NCBI RefSeq assembly: GCF_028554725.1
Contig: NC_071670.1
Location: 2,728,001 to 2,792,000 of the forward strand
Direction: 5' to 3'
Source: Zeugodacus cucurbitae
Taxonomy: Eukaryota > Arthropoda > Insecta > Diptera > Tephritidae
Length of the DNA: 64,000 nucleotides
Shown here piece after piece: positions 28,401 through 40,383 of the stretch. Made by a program: the position numbers and the translations under genes. Each line of letters begins with the position of its first letter. The first letter of the stretch is position 1. A model generated the notes under the pieces. It saw only the letters and a program-made list of their open reading frames with translations. It did no database searches and was not told the origin of the DNA.

Positions 28401-31400
28401 TTGATCGCCACAAAATTCGCATCGTAAAATGTATGAAAGGAGGAGAAGCCGCCGCCAAGCAGCAGTATTTGCACAAACATTTTGCACACATTGTTCTTTA
28501 ATAGAAATAATTTTTTTTACGATTTTACAATTTCCTGCTGGTCGCGACCGTCAGCGCTGCTGTTGGTGTTATTGGCGTCTGGCAGCGGGAAGCGTTGGCG
28601 CCATTTTTATTAGGCAACACAAACCGAAATTAGCCAAAAACAAACAAATGAACAAATAAACAGTTGGAGACACACACACACAGAAACGCAGAAAATCACT
28701 TTAGTAAAAGCTGAACGGCTATTTGCCAATTGTATATATGTATGTATGTATGAGCGCGCTCTGTGTGTGTGTGTGTAAGCCCAACAATGGCACAGTCGCT
28801 TTAAAATGTTTACGCTTGTTTGGCCCGACTTCTTATTTGATTTTCAGCGACTATCAACACTGCCGCAATGCAACACTGTCCCTGCTATTGCTGGCGCATT
28901 GCAACAATAGCTTGTTTTTTGTAAAAATTTTGCTGTTGCACGCTTGTCTTATGCAGATGCGCAGCTGTGGCAGCTGCGAGCTTAGATATTTTCCCGTGTT
29001 TCTGGCCATTTCACTGCGATTTGCATGCGCGCTCGACCACTTCCGTCAGGCGTTTGTGCGCGCGGCGCGCTCCGCGCCAAGACCACCGACCTGCCAGTCA
29101 GCCAGCCACGCTTTGGCAATTTAAATTCTCGCTTGTTATTTACAATTTTTGGTATGTTGCGCGCATGTTGCTGATGCTGCTGCTGCTGCGCTGCGCCAAC
29201 TATTAGCTGCTCGAGCGCGTCTTTACATAAATTTCAGCTATTTTCCATGCTTTTGTTATCGCTGTTGTTGTAGTGCGCATGTCGTTTTTTCGGCATTTTT
29301 GCATAGTCATCGCATTTAATTGCCACATTAAAAATGTAAACATTGAGTTGCTGTTGGTGCTGCCACTACCGCGGCTGTTGCAACCAAAAATGGATGCGCT
29401 CAACAGCATGTTGTGCCACGGATCGTGGGTAGCCGCTAAAAGCACTTGAACGCGCTTCCGCATAGCTAATTTCAGCCATTTAGGTTTGATTTCAGTTGTG
29501 CTTATACTCTATACGAGTGTTTGCTAGTCAAGTAGTTGCAACAAAATTTTATTTTATTTAAACACACATTTTGTGGTGTGCAACCCTTTCGCCTTTCGAG
29601 TGAAATAAATTTCATAAATTTCTTTTATGCTCAACTTCACTTGTTTGCGTACGTGCCGACCTTTGTCTGTTGCTGACCCTGCAATATCCGGTTATTTGGC
29701 GGCTTGAGAGCGCAGCGCTACGCCAAGCTATGCGATGGCGATGTCGTACTCCGACTCAGGAGTTGACGTGTGAGGCGAAAAGTTCAGCTACTTCACCTCA
29801 AAACCTATTTTGAACGCAAATGTTGCAAGAGTGTTGCTGGTATAGGGTTGCCACCTAAAATTCAAATGAGTCGGCGATTGAGAAAATGATTACGGGTATC
29901 GTTATATCTTTCGATTTGAGAGTGGGTATCTGCATTAGCAATTTCTCAGCAGTTCTTAAGCATAAGATGACTACAGTCCAGCAGAAATGTTTCAACAGTT
30001 CTTGACATAAGAATGAGTGCCATAATTTGCTTCAAAAGGATTAAAGGAGTAATCAAAACTTACGAAGAGGTCCCTTATGGACCGCCATATAAGATATGGC
30101 ATGCTTCAAAGCTAATGTTTTCCGACTCGGCTCCGATCTGAGACAAGTCATGAAAATGTCAGTGGATAAGATTCGAATGGAGCTTATAGCAAGCCAAGGA
30201 CATGTGTGGGACAAAATCTCAGGCAAGGAAGGAGGAGTAGGAGACTGTACGCAGTGAAACTATATATGAAATTATATATGAAACCCTATATGAAACCCTA
30301 GACACACTCCAAGTTGCGTCATAAAAGCGGAAGGATCTCAAGTAGATCTTAAGAGATCCATCTCTTGTCTGCAAGGACAAGTGTGAGACAAGGCTTCAGC
30401 CACTGATGGAGACTATGTAGGAGACCAGTGGACATATATGGAACTCCAGACACATTCCAAGTTGTGTTATAAGATCGGAAGGACCACAAGTCGATCTTAA
30501 ACGACTCTCTTCTTTCAGCAAAGACAAGTACGAAACAATGCTTCAGGCAGTAATGCAGACTACGTAGGAGACTGTCACTAAACCAGTGAACTTATATATG
30601 GAACCCCATAAGGAAGCCTAGGCACACTCTACATTGCGTCTGAACCACAGTTAGTGCGGAAGAACCACAGTTAGTTCATAAGAAACCGCTCTCCTGTCAG
30701 CGCCAAGCTCCGTTGGCAACAAAACGTTTTTGTAAGCCAAACCAAATTTTCAACTTAAACTTGCACAGCACTTTGGTCACTCTTTCACGATACAGCCGTG
30801 CTACGCTGCCGCGCAACTAGCCACACACCATCACCTGATCCACCGCTTGCCGGCGCGTATTCCATATGCCGTTGTTACAGAAAAATTATGGCAATTTCAG
30901 CACAAAAAGTAATTTGCAATCTGTCGGGTTTTGCTATAAAAATTGAGTAGCGGCAACGAGTGATGCGCGCACCGTTTCTTCAGCGCCTTTTTTCATGGCA
31001 TGTTTTCATTTAAGCATTCAATTTTTTTCTTCTTAATTTCAGCGCGCTTTTTCTTTGACCATATGCGTTCTTGCAACGACTTTTGCTGTGGTGATTTGTT
31101 GTTGCTGCCACAGCGGCAGTAAATGGTTATTTTTTATTAGCGAACTTTTTTTGTTCATGCCAATGGACTCGTGCAATTGTCTGCGTAGTGCTTGCTGAGC
31201 ATTGTATGCCCGCGCATGTATTGTTGTTGTTGCAGTGAAACATTCCAAACAAGTGAATTTATAAGCATAAACGTGACTCAACCGTTGCGTGGCGCGGCTG
31301 TCGACTGTCGGCTGTTGCTGTGTTGCGCTGCGTATGTGTGGGGCGAAGACCATTGCGAATGCTTGTAATGGTGATTATGATATTGATAATGTCGGTAGGA

Positions 31401-34400
31401 GATAATTTCGTAGCGGCTGATGGTTTTACTGCTGATAGGTTTTGTGGCTGCGTTCCGTACGAATATCTGCGTTGTAGCTTTTTGTAGCTCTGCTTATTGC
31501 TTTCCTGCAATCACTTACATATTTCTTTCGGCGAGCGTTCGATTAGTGTTAAGACTTTTTAACGCTGCTTACGCGTTCAGTTACGCCCAAGCTATTTGTG
31601 ATGGCTGTTAAGTGCCACTGTGTTACAAAAATATCCACAACTTGTTAATCTGCATGGCGTGCGCTGCATGCGCGGAGTCTTCATCACCGTCACCGCCGTG
31701 CGACTTTACTCGGCTGTGCTCATTTCCTTTACATACGCACTGCGCGTCCAGCTGAGATTTTTTTACTAAGCGCGCGCGCTCGTTTACTGTGTTGGAATGT
31801 GGCTAAATGCCTAAACGTGCGCCTAATCGCTGCACATTTTCCCATCATAAAAATTGCGCACCGCGCGGTCTCTGAAGCAGGTTTATGCGACCACATGTGC
31901 ATTTCTCAAATTATTATAGTTGCGCAACCAACTAACTAACGCACCCAATCTTTCTTTTGCTACTTACAGAATGAGCCCGAATGCACACCAGAGCTGCCGG
32001 CCGCCAACCGCGCACTATTTCTGGAGAAGGTGCGCCAATCGAACGCCGCCTGCCAGAGTGGCGACTTTGTCACTGCCGTCATGCTCTATACCGACGCGCT
32101 GCAGCTGGATCCCGGCAACTATATACTCTACAGCAATCGTTCGGCGGCACGCCTCAAGCAGGGTCAGTTCGCGCTCGCACTACAGGACGCCACAAAGGCA
32201 CGCGAATTGTGTCCGCAATGGCCGAAGGCGTACTTTCGGCAAGGTGTCGCACTGCAGTGTCTGGGTCGTTATGGCGAGGCGTTAGCTTCATTTAGCGCTG
32301 GTCTGGCGCAAGATACACAACACAAGCAGCTGCTGGCCGGCCTGATGGAGGCGTCAGTGAAGAGTCCGCTGCGTCATGCGCTGGAACCCACATTTCAACA
32401 ACTGCGCGCCATGAATCTGGATCAGTCGCCATTCGTGGTGATATCTGTGGTGGGACAGGAGCTACTACAGGCTGGTCAATATCATTCGGCGGTCACGGTA
32501 TTAGAGGCAGCCTTGCGCATTGGTTCCTGCTCGCTAAAATTACGAGGTTCTGTTTTCAGTGCCTTAAGTTCGGCGCATTGGGCGCTCAATCAGTTAGATA
32601 AAGCCATTGGTTATATGCAGCAGGACTTGGCGGTGGCAAAAAGTCTTGGCGATACTGCAGGAGAGTGTCGCGCACATGGTAATCTCGGCTCGGCTTACTT
32701 TAGTCAAGGTTCATATAAGGAAGCGCTCACTGCGCATCGTTACCAACTTGTGCTCGCGATGAAGTGTAAGGATACACAAGCCGCCGCCACTGCACTCACG
32801 TCACTGGGACACGTTTACACCGCTATTGGTGATTATCCCAATGCCTTGGCCAGCCACAAGCAATGTGTGCAACTGGTGAAACAGATCGGGGATCGTTTGC
32901 AGGAAGCACGTGAGATCGGCAATGTCGGCGCCGTTTACTTAGCAATGGGTGAATTCGATTCTGCCGTCGATTGTCACACACAACATTTACGTCTCGCGCG
33001 CAAATTAGGCCACCAAGTGGAGGAGGCGCGTGCTTACTCCAATCTCGGTTCAAGTCATCATTATCGACGTAATTTCGCGCAAGCAATCACATTTCATGAG
33101 CAAGTGTTGCGCATCTCAAAGCAACTGGGTGATCGCAATATTGAGGCGCGCGCATATGCAGGGTTAGGACACGCAGCACGTTGCGCTGGCGACTGCGTGC
33201 AAGCGAAGAAGTGGCATGAGAAGCAACTAGAAATGGCACTAGCTGCGCGTGACAAAGTGGGAGAAGGCCGCGCATGTTCCAATTTGGGTATTGTCTATCA
33301 ACTACTGGGAGAACACGACGCCGCGCTTAAGTTGCATCAGGCACATCTAACAATTGCGCGGCAGTTGCATGATCGCGCCGGTATGGGTCGCGCTTATGGG
33401 AATATTGGCAATGCTTACTCCGCCGCTGGACTCTATGAAGCGGCCATCAAATATCACAAGCAAGAATTGACGATCAGTAAGGAGGTGCACGATCGCAGCG
33501 CTGAAGCATCCACACATGGCAATCTCGCCGTTGCATACCAAGCTTTGGGTGCACACGATATGGCGCTGATGCATTACCGCGCTCATTTGAATATTGCGCG
33601 TGAACTAAAGGACACTGCGGGGGAAGCCTGCGCCCTACTTAATTTGGGCAATTGCTTCAGTTCACGTCAAGAGTTCGCTCAGGCGGTGCCCTACTATGAA
33701 CAGTATTTAATGCTCTCGCAGGAATTGGGCGATGTGGCAGCCGAGGGTAAGGCATGTCACTTTCTGGGCTATGTCCACTACTGCATTGGCAATTATCGTG
33801 AGGCAGTGCGTTACTACGACCAAGACTTAGCGTTGGCGAAGGATTTGCAGGATAAAATAAATATGGGACGCGCTTATTGTAATTTGGGTCTAGCGCATTT
33901 GGCCTTAGGCAATACGCAAGCTGCTTTGGAATGTCAAAAATATTTCCTTGCGGTGGCGCACATGACAAATCATCTGCCAGGCAAATTTCGCGCACTCGGC
34001 AATATCGGTGACATATTAGTACGCACGGCGGAGCATGAGGAGGCAGTTAAAATGTATCAGCGTCAACTTACACTTGCGCGACATGCACGCGAACGGCCAC
34101 TAGAAGCCGCTGCATGTGGTGCCCTAGGCTTGGCTCATCGACTCATCAAGAAATTCGATAAAGCGCTCGGCTATCATACACAAGAGTTGGCGCTACGGCA
34201 GGAAATGTCCGATATGCCTGGTGAATGCAAAGCGCATGGCCACTTGGGTGCCGTACACATGGCGCTAGGTAACTATCAGCACGCGGTCAAGTGTTATCAG
34301 GACCAACTAGGGCGTGCGCAAGAACTCCAGGACTCTGGCATCGAAGCGCAGTCTTACGGCAATCTAGGCATTGCCAAGCTTAACATGGGTCTTTACGAAG

Positions 34401-37400
34401 ATGCCATCGGCTATTTGGAGCAACAATTGGGCACACTGGAACGCGTTAATATGCCGACCACACAGCATGATCGCGCGCGTGCACTGGGTCATCTGGGCGA
34501 CTGCTACGATGCCTTGGGGGACTTTGAGGAGGGCATTAAGTGCCATGAACGTCATTTACAACTCGCTACTGCACTGCAAAGCTATCGCGATCAGGAACGC
34601 GCTTATCGTGGACTCGGGCATAGTCATCGCGCGCTTGGTAATCTGCAAGAAGCGCTTGTATGTTTAGAGAAGCGACTGGTTGTGGCGCACGAACTTGGTA
34701 GTCCTGAAGTGAAAGCTGTTGCATATGGTGATTTAGGAAATATACACTCAGCGTTAGGTAACTACGAACAGGCTGTCAACTGTCTAGAACATCAGCAAGA
34801 AATCGCACGTGAGCTGGGCGATCGCGCTTTAGTTTCGGATGCCACTAGCGCCTTGGGTAATGTCTATCAACGTATGAGTGATGCTGATGGCGCTCTACGT
34901 TTGCATAAAATGGATTTAGAAATGTGTGAACACTTGGGCGCTGGTGCCTTACAAGCGCGTGCTTGTGGAAATTTGGGCGCAGTTTACGAATCTATACGCA
35001 GCTTTGTCGATGCGGTAAAGTTCTATGAGAAGCAACTGTCGCTGACAGCAGATCGGCTCAGCAAAGCATATGCTTGCGGTTCTCTTGGTAAGTATTTCTT
35101 TAAATTTAATAAATATCACTGAATAACTCTTTATTACCCACTACTCACATAGGACGTGTTTTCCATCAAATGGGTCAGCATACACAAGCTATTAACTATC
35201 TGCGTCAGGGTCTGTCGATCGCGCAATCTATCAACAAATCGGAAGAGGAGGCCAAAATAAGATATCAACTCGGTAAGTCAGTCGACCTTGTAAATCATTT
35301 CCTTTCTTAATTAATACATTTCCACTTCAGGTCTTGCTCTACGCGCTTCCGATGACAATGAAGACGCGCGCACCCAAATGGAAACTGCCGCACAGCTGCT
35401 GGAGTCCGTGCGTTATGATCAACGCAGTCCAGAAGGTCGTACTACACTTTTCGATCTGCAAACGTCTTGTTATCACATCCTACAACAAATACTTGTCGCT
35501 ACACAACGTAATGAAGATGCCTTGGTGGCCGCTGAACGCTGCAAAGCGCGTACCAGTCCAGACACGAACAGTATCTCTCGTAAAACAACCATTACTTGCA
35601 GCGAGTCAATCTATGACATTGTTAATCGCACCAAAACCAACGTGCTATACTTTAGTTTGGCTGGCGATGAGCTCTACGCTTGGTTCCTCCAGCCACAGAA
35701 AGGAATTGTGCGTTTCCATGTCGTGCACATAAATGAAGAGACTCTTAAGATATCCACTGAGAAGCTTACAGAGCACTCTAAGAATACACAGCGAAAAGGT
35801 AGTCTCCTGGAACGCTACATAAACATGGTACGCGATAATTTAGGCGTCAACTCAGATAGTGTTCTACTCGAAGGCGATGGTAGTGGATGGCGCTCGAGTT
35901 CCGAAAATCTACTCGATGATTTTACCAACGAACGTAGCGGTTTTCTGCGTATGGTCAATCGTAACCATTTAATGAATTCGTCCAACTACTCACTGAGTTC
36001 TTTATTCAGTTTGGGCTCAGTTGGTGGTTCAGTTGCAAGTCTACAAGGCTCTACACGATCCATAGGAAGTCTACAGGGTTCTACACGCTCACGTCGTGCA
36101 CCCACTTTGCCCGCATGGCAGGGTCCCACTTGTTTGCATACACTCTATAATCTACTGTTGGAACCATTCGACGATTTGCTACCATCAGGTTGTTCAGTTT
36201 CCCGACAAGGACGAAAGGAGCTTATTTTGGTGTTGGAAAATGAACTTTACTTAGTGCCATTCGCCATATTACGCAGCTCCAAAGAAGACGGCGAATACTT
36301 GTCGGAACGCTGTTCCATAATTACGATACCCTCATTACAATCGCTGCGTTTGAAAAGTAAAATCTTACGCACTCGCGAACTAACAGAAAATCTTAGCACC
36401 GCTTTAGTAGTCGGGGGTCCACGCATACCTTCCGTACTTTCCGAAACCTGGGGTTGGTCCGAGTCACCTGCTTCGTTGCAAGAAGCCGCTATGGTTGCTG
36501 ATATGCTACAAGCAAAGGCCATTGCGGGTTGTAATGCGACCAAAGAAGCAGTTATATCCGAGCTGCCGACCGCAGAATGCGTGCACTTTGCCGCTAATCT
36601 CAGCTGGAAACTGGGAGCGGTGGTGTTAAGTCCAGGCGATGTCGTAGATTCGCAAACGCAGAAACGTTATTATCAATCCACGGCCAGTGGTGGCGCCCAG
36701 GAGGAAGAAACTAATGAGCTTTCTGGTGGCAATATAGAGTTGCCACAGCTCTCCGACTTTATACTGTCCGCAGCTGACGTGTTAACTATGAAACTCAACG
36801 CCAAGCTGGTTGTGCTGAGCTCTTATCACTCGATCGAACCAATTACCGGTGCAGGTGTTGCCAACTTGGCAGGTAGTTGGCTATGTGCTGGTGCGGGTGC
36901 CGTACTTATATCTCTGTGGCCTGTGCCAGAGACAGCTGCCAAAATACTCCTGCGTGCGTTTTACTCCGCACTCTTACAAGGGGCACGTGCCGCTAGGTAA
37001 GTTCACTGAAAAGTTGATATAAACTGAATTAACTCATTTTCCGTTCATTTATCACAGAGCTCTCGCCGAAGCCATGCAGACCGTCCAACACACAAAACAT
37101 TTTGCTCATCCGGCTAACTGGGCTGGGTTCCTTCTAATTGGTGGTAATGTGCGACTCTCCAACAAAGTTGCCATGATGGGAAATGCACTGTGTGAATTAA
37201 TGCGTACGCCCGATAAATGCCGTGATGCTCTACGCGTCTGCTTACATCTGGTTGAAAAGAGCTTACAACGCATACATCGCGGTCAAAAGAATGCAATGTA
37301 CACAACACAGAAGAGCATCGAGAATAAGGCTGGACCGGTGGGTGGTTGGAAGGATCTACTGATGGCAGTAGGTTTTCGCTTTGAGCCTGCCGCTAATGGT

Positions 37401-40078
37401 ATACCATCAAGTGTTTTCTTCCCACAATCCGATCCGGAAGATCGTCTTTCACAATGTTCCGCAAGCCTGCAGGCATTATTGGCACTAACGCCGCTCACTT
37501 TACAAGCGTTAGCGAAGTTGGTCAATAGCGCCGATGTGGCAGATGATATTATTACACTGATCAGAAATGTTTTGGCACAATTTCCACCCAAAGGCGCCGC
37601 CGAAACGGAGGCCTGCATAGAGATACCATTAAGTGTGCGTCTATGGCGCGTTGCCGGTTGTCACGAGCTTTTAGCATCCATTGGTTTTGATCTCACAGAG
37701 GTTGGTCAGGACCAGGTAACACTACGTACAGGCAAACAGGCGAACCGACGTAACTGTCAATTCGTATTGCAGGCTTTATTGGCACTATTTGGTAAGTTAA
37801 TGTTTACCAATCGCATAGTATCCCTTATTTTACTATATTATATTTCATTCTAGACACCCAAGAGGCACCGAAGAGCCTAGGTTTGGACTCGTCCAGCAGT
37901 TGTGAGTCGCTTGCTGATGAAACACATGCCGATTTACAAGTTTCTGTATCTAATCCCGCACTCGCGTTAACATCCACTCCTACAGCGACTACATCCCATC
38001 TCTCGACAGATACCAGTAAGCCCTTGGGACTTGGTTTACCATTGCCGCCACTTAATCGTACGCGCGTGATCAGCAGCAGCGGCAGCGCGTTTATATCATA
38101 TGTACGCCGACGCGGTGAACCTGATGGTGGACGTACCGATACCGAATCAATACCAAGCGCAGCAGACAGTGCTGGTTCAGCCCTCTATCCCACACAGGAT
38201 TCTAGCTTGGCCAACACTACCGACAGCGAACTTTCAGATGGCTACATCTCGCAAGCGCATATTAACAAGACCACAGGACCACGTTTAGGTTATTCCAGCT
38301 TGCGTGCGCCAGTACGTGTGTCACGTCCTGGTGGTGGTGGTGAAAGTGATGCCGCGTTTACGCCTAGTCCTCCAGTGACTACTCAAAACCCAGTGGAGCA
38401 GAATGTCTCCATGGCGTTAGCTCATCAAACTCGTATACGTAACCTTTATTCAAGCGCAGGTATGAACTATCTAGGTGATAGTGTCATACCAGAAATGAGT
38501 GTTGTCCCGAGTGGCATTTCCCGACGTCCAGACAGCTCCAGCTCGGCTAGTTCCACCACTGATTGGGAAATATCGGGTCATGCAACGGTCTTACGCCGTA
38601 ACAACCAACCGCCACCGCATCCTGGTCACATGCCACCACTACCACCACCTAGACAAAACCTACCGTTGGTCGACAGTTTACGGCCGGTACCACCAATGGC
38701 ACCTGTCTACAACAACCTCGGTCCCACCACATCGTTGGGCGGCCCAACCATGTTATCAGCTAACTTAGAGTCTACAAGTTCTGAATCGGAAATAGAACGT
38801 GGACTTGAATTAGCTCAAACACCGATGTCACACTTTCGGCTTAAACCTAAAATTAAACTGGGTAACGCACAGTCATCGGTGGCTGCACGTCTTAGCAAAG
38901 AACATGCACTTTTCATGGATCGACTCAATATACGTTCAGAAGCTCCCACTAATATGAATGTGAATCATCAAGGTGCTTCTGGCACAGCCGGCGCACTAGC
39001 TGGTAGTCGCAAGCCTTTAAGTCTGCCTGAAGAAGACGACAATGCGCTCATTGTAAACGCATCGAATCTATACTTCTCACAAGCCGACACAGAGCTGCTG
39101 AATGAGGCAAAGAAGGACCTCAAATCAGCAGCAACCAATGCTACGACGGCGATAAATAGTCAAAGTGTCGCATCCAAAGAGGCGAGCAAAGTGAATCAGA
39201 AGAGCATACAAGACTCGATAATGCGACATATGAATCGTGAAACACCCACCATCTCTGAGGTATATCACGAACGTAATCTGGGTCTAGGCCTAGCGCCACC
39301 ACTCTCTAAATTACTGCTGAGCAAAAACTACGATGACGAGCCCAGTGTGAGTAGCAGCAGCAGCAAACTCAGTAACACCTGCACCATAAAGAGCATTGTT
39401 GATGCTGTCAATGAACTGGAACTCAGCGGCACCTCCTCCTCATCGTCAGTCAGCACGGCTAATACGAAAACAATGAATATACCACCACACAACGCAGCAA
39501 ATAGCAACAACAACCCCACTATTGTCAGCAGCAACAGCTGTGGCGCTACTAACCCAAGCAGCAGTAACAACAATGGAAGCATGCACAATACCGCCGCATC
39601 CACAAAAGAAACTTGCTCCATATGCGGTGAACCGGCAGACATAATTTGTCGGTGCAAAGCTGCCACTGTGCAAAAGAAAGGCACACTCAAACCCTGGCTA
39701 AGCAATGTACCCTCGAGTATAGTAAAAGCAAGTGAACTGACCACAGCCGACATATTGGAACGACAGCATAAGATCAAAATGAATGTGGGTACGATCAAAA
39801 CGAAATCTGAAGTCGTGACGAGTATGACTATGACAAATGTTAAACGCGCCAGCAGTCCATTCAACGAGTACTGTCGACGGGACGAAGGAGATGGCAGATC
39901 CGTAGCGGACTCACAATGTAGCAGTACTTACAAAACTGCGGCGGCTGTATTGGGTAATAATGGTAATGCGAATAGTAATGGAAATAGCAATGGAAATGGT
40001 GGTGTAGTGATTAGCAAGGATGGCACGAAAAGTGCAACACAAACCGGAGGAAATACTATGTTGGGTAGAAAGATGTGA
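13433..40078 (+). CDS. TTC28: TTC28 orthologue: giant TPR protein with CHAT domain
   Basis: Coding exons by splice signals: 13433-13546, 31970-35087, 35153-35272, 35331-36996, 37058-37791, 37854-40078. They total 7977 nt, giving 2658 aa with all frames closing. The start is the first ATG after an in-frame stop at 13409. The protein begins with a short unique leader and three classical TPRs (about 55-165), followed by an uninterrupted array of about 40-residue TPRs with a recurring G-x-A-Y-x-N-L-G signature to about residue 1120. Next come a linker, a CHAT (caspase/separase-like) domain spanning exons 4-5, and a Ser/Asn/Pro-rich tail. Order and local sequence match vertebrate TTC28, a cytoskeletal or midbody-associated scaffold linked to cytokinesis. 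The CHAT histidine region is kept (ECVHFA, His1536), but a Tyr (1616) stands where active family members have Cys, so a pseudo-enzyme scaffold is likely. The first coding intron is 18.4 kb; the others are 58-65 bp. Confidence 0.93.
16848..17095. repeat. Two-copy 156-bp diverged tandem repeat
   Basis: The phrase ATCGGACTGGAGCTGGAACC at 16865 recurs as a close variant around 17025 (GGAGCT at 16873 and 17029). In both copies it is followed by ACTCGT/TCTCGT, AGGATCC and a CTACCAATAA word. The short AAAGGTTCCTCTCGCATAT phrase also repeats within the first unit. Confidence 0.6.
18168..18191. repeat. Overlapping TTCGAATAT palindromes
   Basis: TTCGAATATTCGAA is directly followed by TTCGAATAT. This makes a perfect 14-bp palindrome overlapping a perfect 18-bp one (ATATTCGAATTCGAATAT). 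It is a small inverted-repeat cluster of unknown meaning inside the intron. Confidence 0.6.
18856..18875. repeat. (CA)10 microsatellite
   Basis: Ten perfect CA units inside the TTC28-type intron. Confidence 0.95.
19634..19652. repeat. (GT)9 microsatellite
   Basis: Perfect alternating GT run in the intron, on the opposite sense to the CA run 760 bp upstream. Confidence 0.9.
20470..21480. repeat. Diverged long-unit tandem repeat array
   Basis: A phrase of the type GCAGTAACCGACC-x-AAAGACTCATTCAGAG, then TTTAAATTACGACC, recurs at about 20475, 20658, 20832 and 21115, with a weaker copy near 21413. Between copies, further shared words recur in order: GAATTGGTGTGGA-C/T-CTAACCAG, TTTTTTCAGAGAGAT and CTAGACGG-TTTTT. 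Spacings of 183, 174, 283 and 298 bp suggest units with internal deletions. No open frame is conserved between units, which argues against a protein repeat. Confidence 0.65.
24169..24306 (+). ncRNA. Candidate long imperfect hairpin (miRNA/hpRNA-like fold-back)
   Basis: The arm 24169-24228 pairs with 24248-24306 around a 19-nt loop. Aligning the 5' arm with the reverse complement of the 3' arm by eye gives 48 Watson-Crick pairs plus 3 G:U pairs out of 59, with one single-base bulge. Uninterrupted stretches include CTTTATCAA, CTTCCAA, GAACTC and CAAAGA. It lies on the sense strand of the TTC28-type intron. The length is more than a typical fly pre-miRNA and nearer to a short hairpin RNA; a decayed inverted-repeat transposon is an alternative. 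Transcription and processing are unproven. Confidence 0.4.
27450..27625. repeat. Dispersed repeat, copy 1
   Basis: The sequence around ACGTAGAAATGCTAT, GTGGGCAGGGC, TAATGTGCCA, GGAGGAGAGG, CCAATAAT and ACGCTAATAAA matches, in the same order, a block at 54357-54530 in the su(w[a]) intron. The two copies are clearly diverged. No ends, inverted repeats or coding potential were identified, so the class is unknown. Confidence 0.55.
30190..30665. repeat. Three-copy diverged tandem repeat of 147-177 bp
   Basis: The phrase AAGGACAAGTGTGAGACA and its variants begin at about 30195, 30372 and 30519. Each is followed by TTCAG/CTCAGGCA, GTAGGAGAC, ATATATGGAACCC or a variant, then a CACACTCCAAGTTGCGT-type word and GGAAGGA-CACAAGT. 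The first unit also carries a small internal expansion of TATATATGAAACCC. Non-coding. Confidence 0.7.
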
Positions 40079-40383
40079 AAAAATATGGACAATAGAATCG
40101 GGTCTACCTAAACTGTATTAATTTAAGGTTCAAGAAGTGGCGGTACTCGAAAAATGTAATCAAAATATTGAGACTAATATAAATTGGAGGTATTGCAGAT
40201 ATCTCCACAGTTAAAACACTGTAAAAGAGACTGCAACTATACTAAGGATAAACCGATTTGGAACTAAAACAATAACTTGCATCGGAGACAATTATCGAGC
40301 ACGAGAATAAGGACAAAGTTGATTATAATCTTGTACATTCAAGCTTGCCTGCAATATTAAATTCATTTCCCGGTATAAATAAA
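40076..40383 (+). terminator. TTC28: TTC28-type gene 3' UTR and poly(A) signal
   Basis: The stop codon TGA is at 40076-40078. The first canonical AATAAA follows at 40378-40383, with another AATAAAA at about 40411. This would give a short 3' UTR of about 320-350 nt; use of later signals cannot be excluded. Confidence 0.5.

Larger units (their letters stand above)
13547..31969 (+). other. 18.4-kb first coding intron of the TTC28-type gene
   Basis: The donor GAG|GTGAGT at 13547 and acceptor TTACAG before 31970 are both phase 0. The intron holds several diverged tandem repeats, CA/GT microsatellites and a long hairpin, listed separately. Several ORFs of 80-158 aa occur (for example 15106-15752, 22631-23107, 24923-25300), but they overlap on both strands, are low in complexity and show no domain, so I read the intron as non-coding. 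Such a long 5' intron commonly holds enhancers or alternative promoters; nothing here proves it. Confidence 0.75.

Noticed and set aside
39328..39864. 178-aa antisense ORF with hydrophobic runs
   Set aside because: Shadow of the Ser/Asn-rich coding exon of the TTC28-type gene; poly-Leu reflects reversed AGC/AAC repeats.
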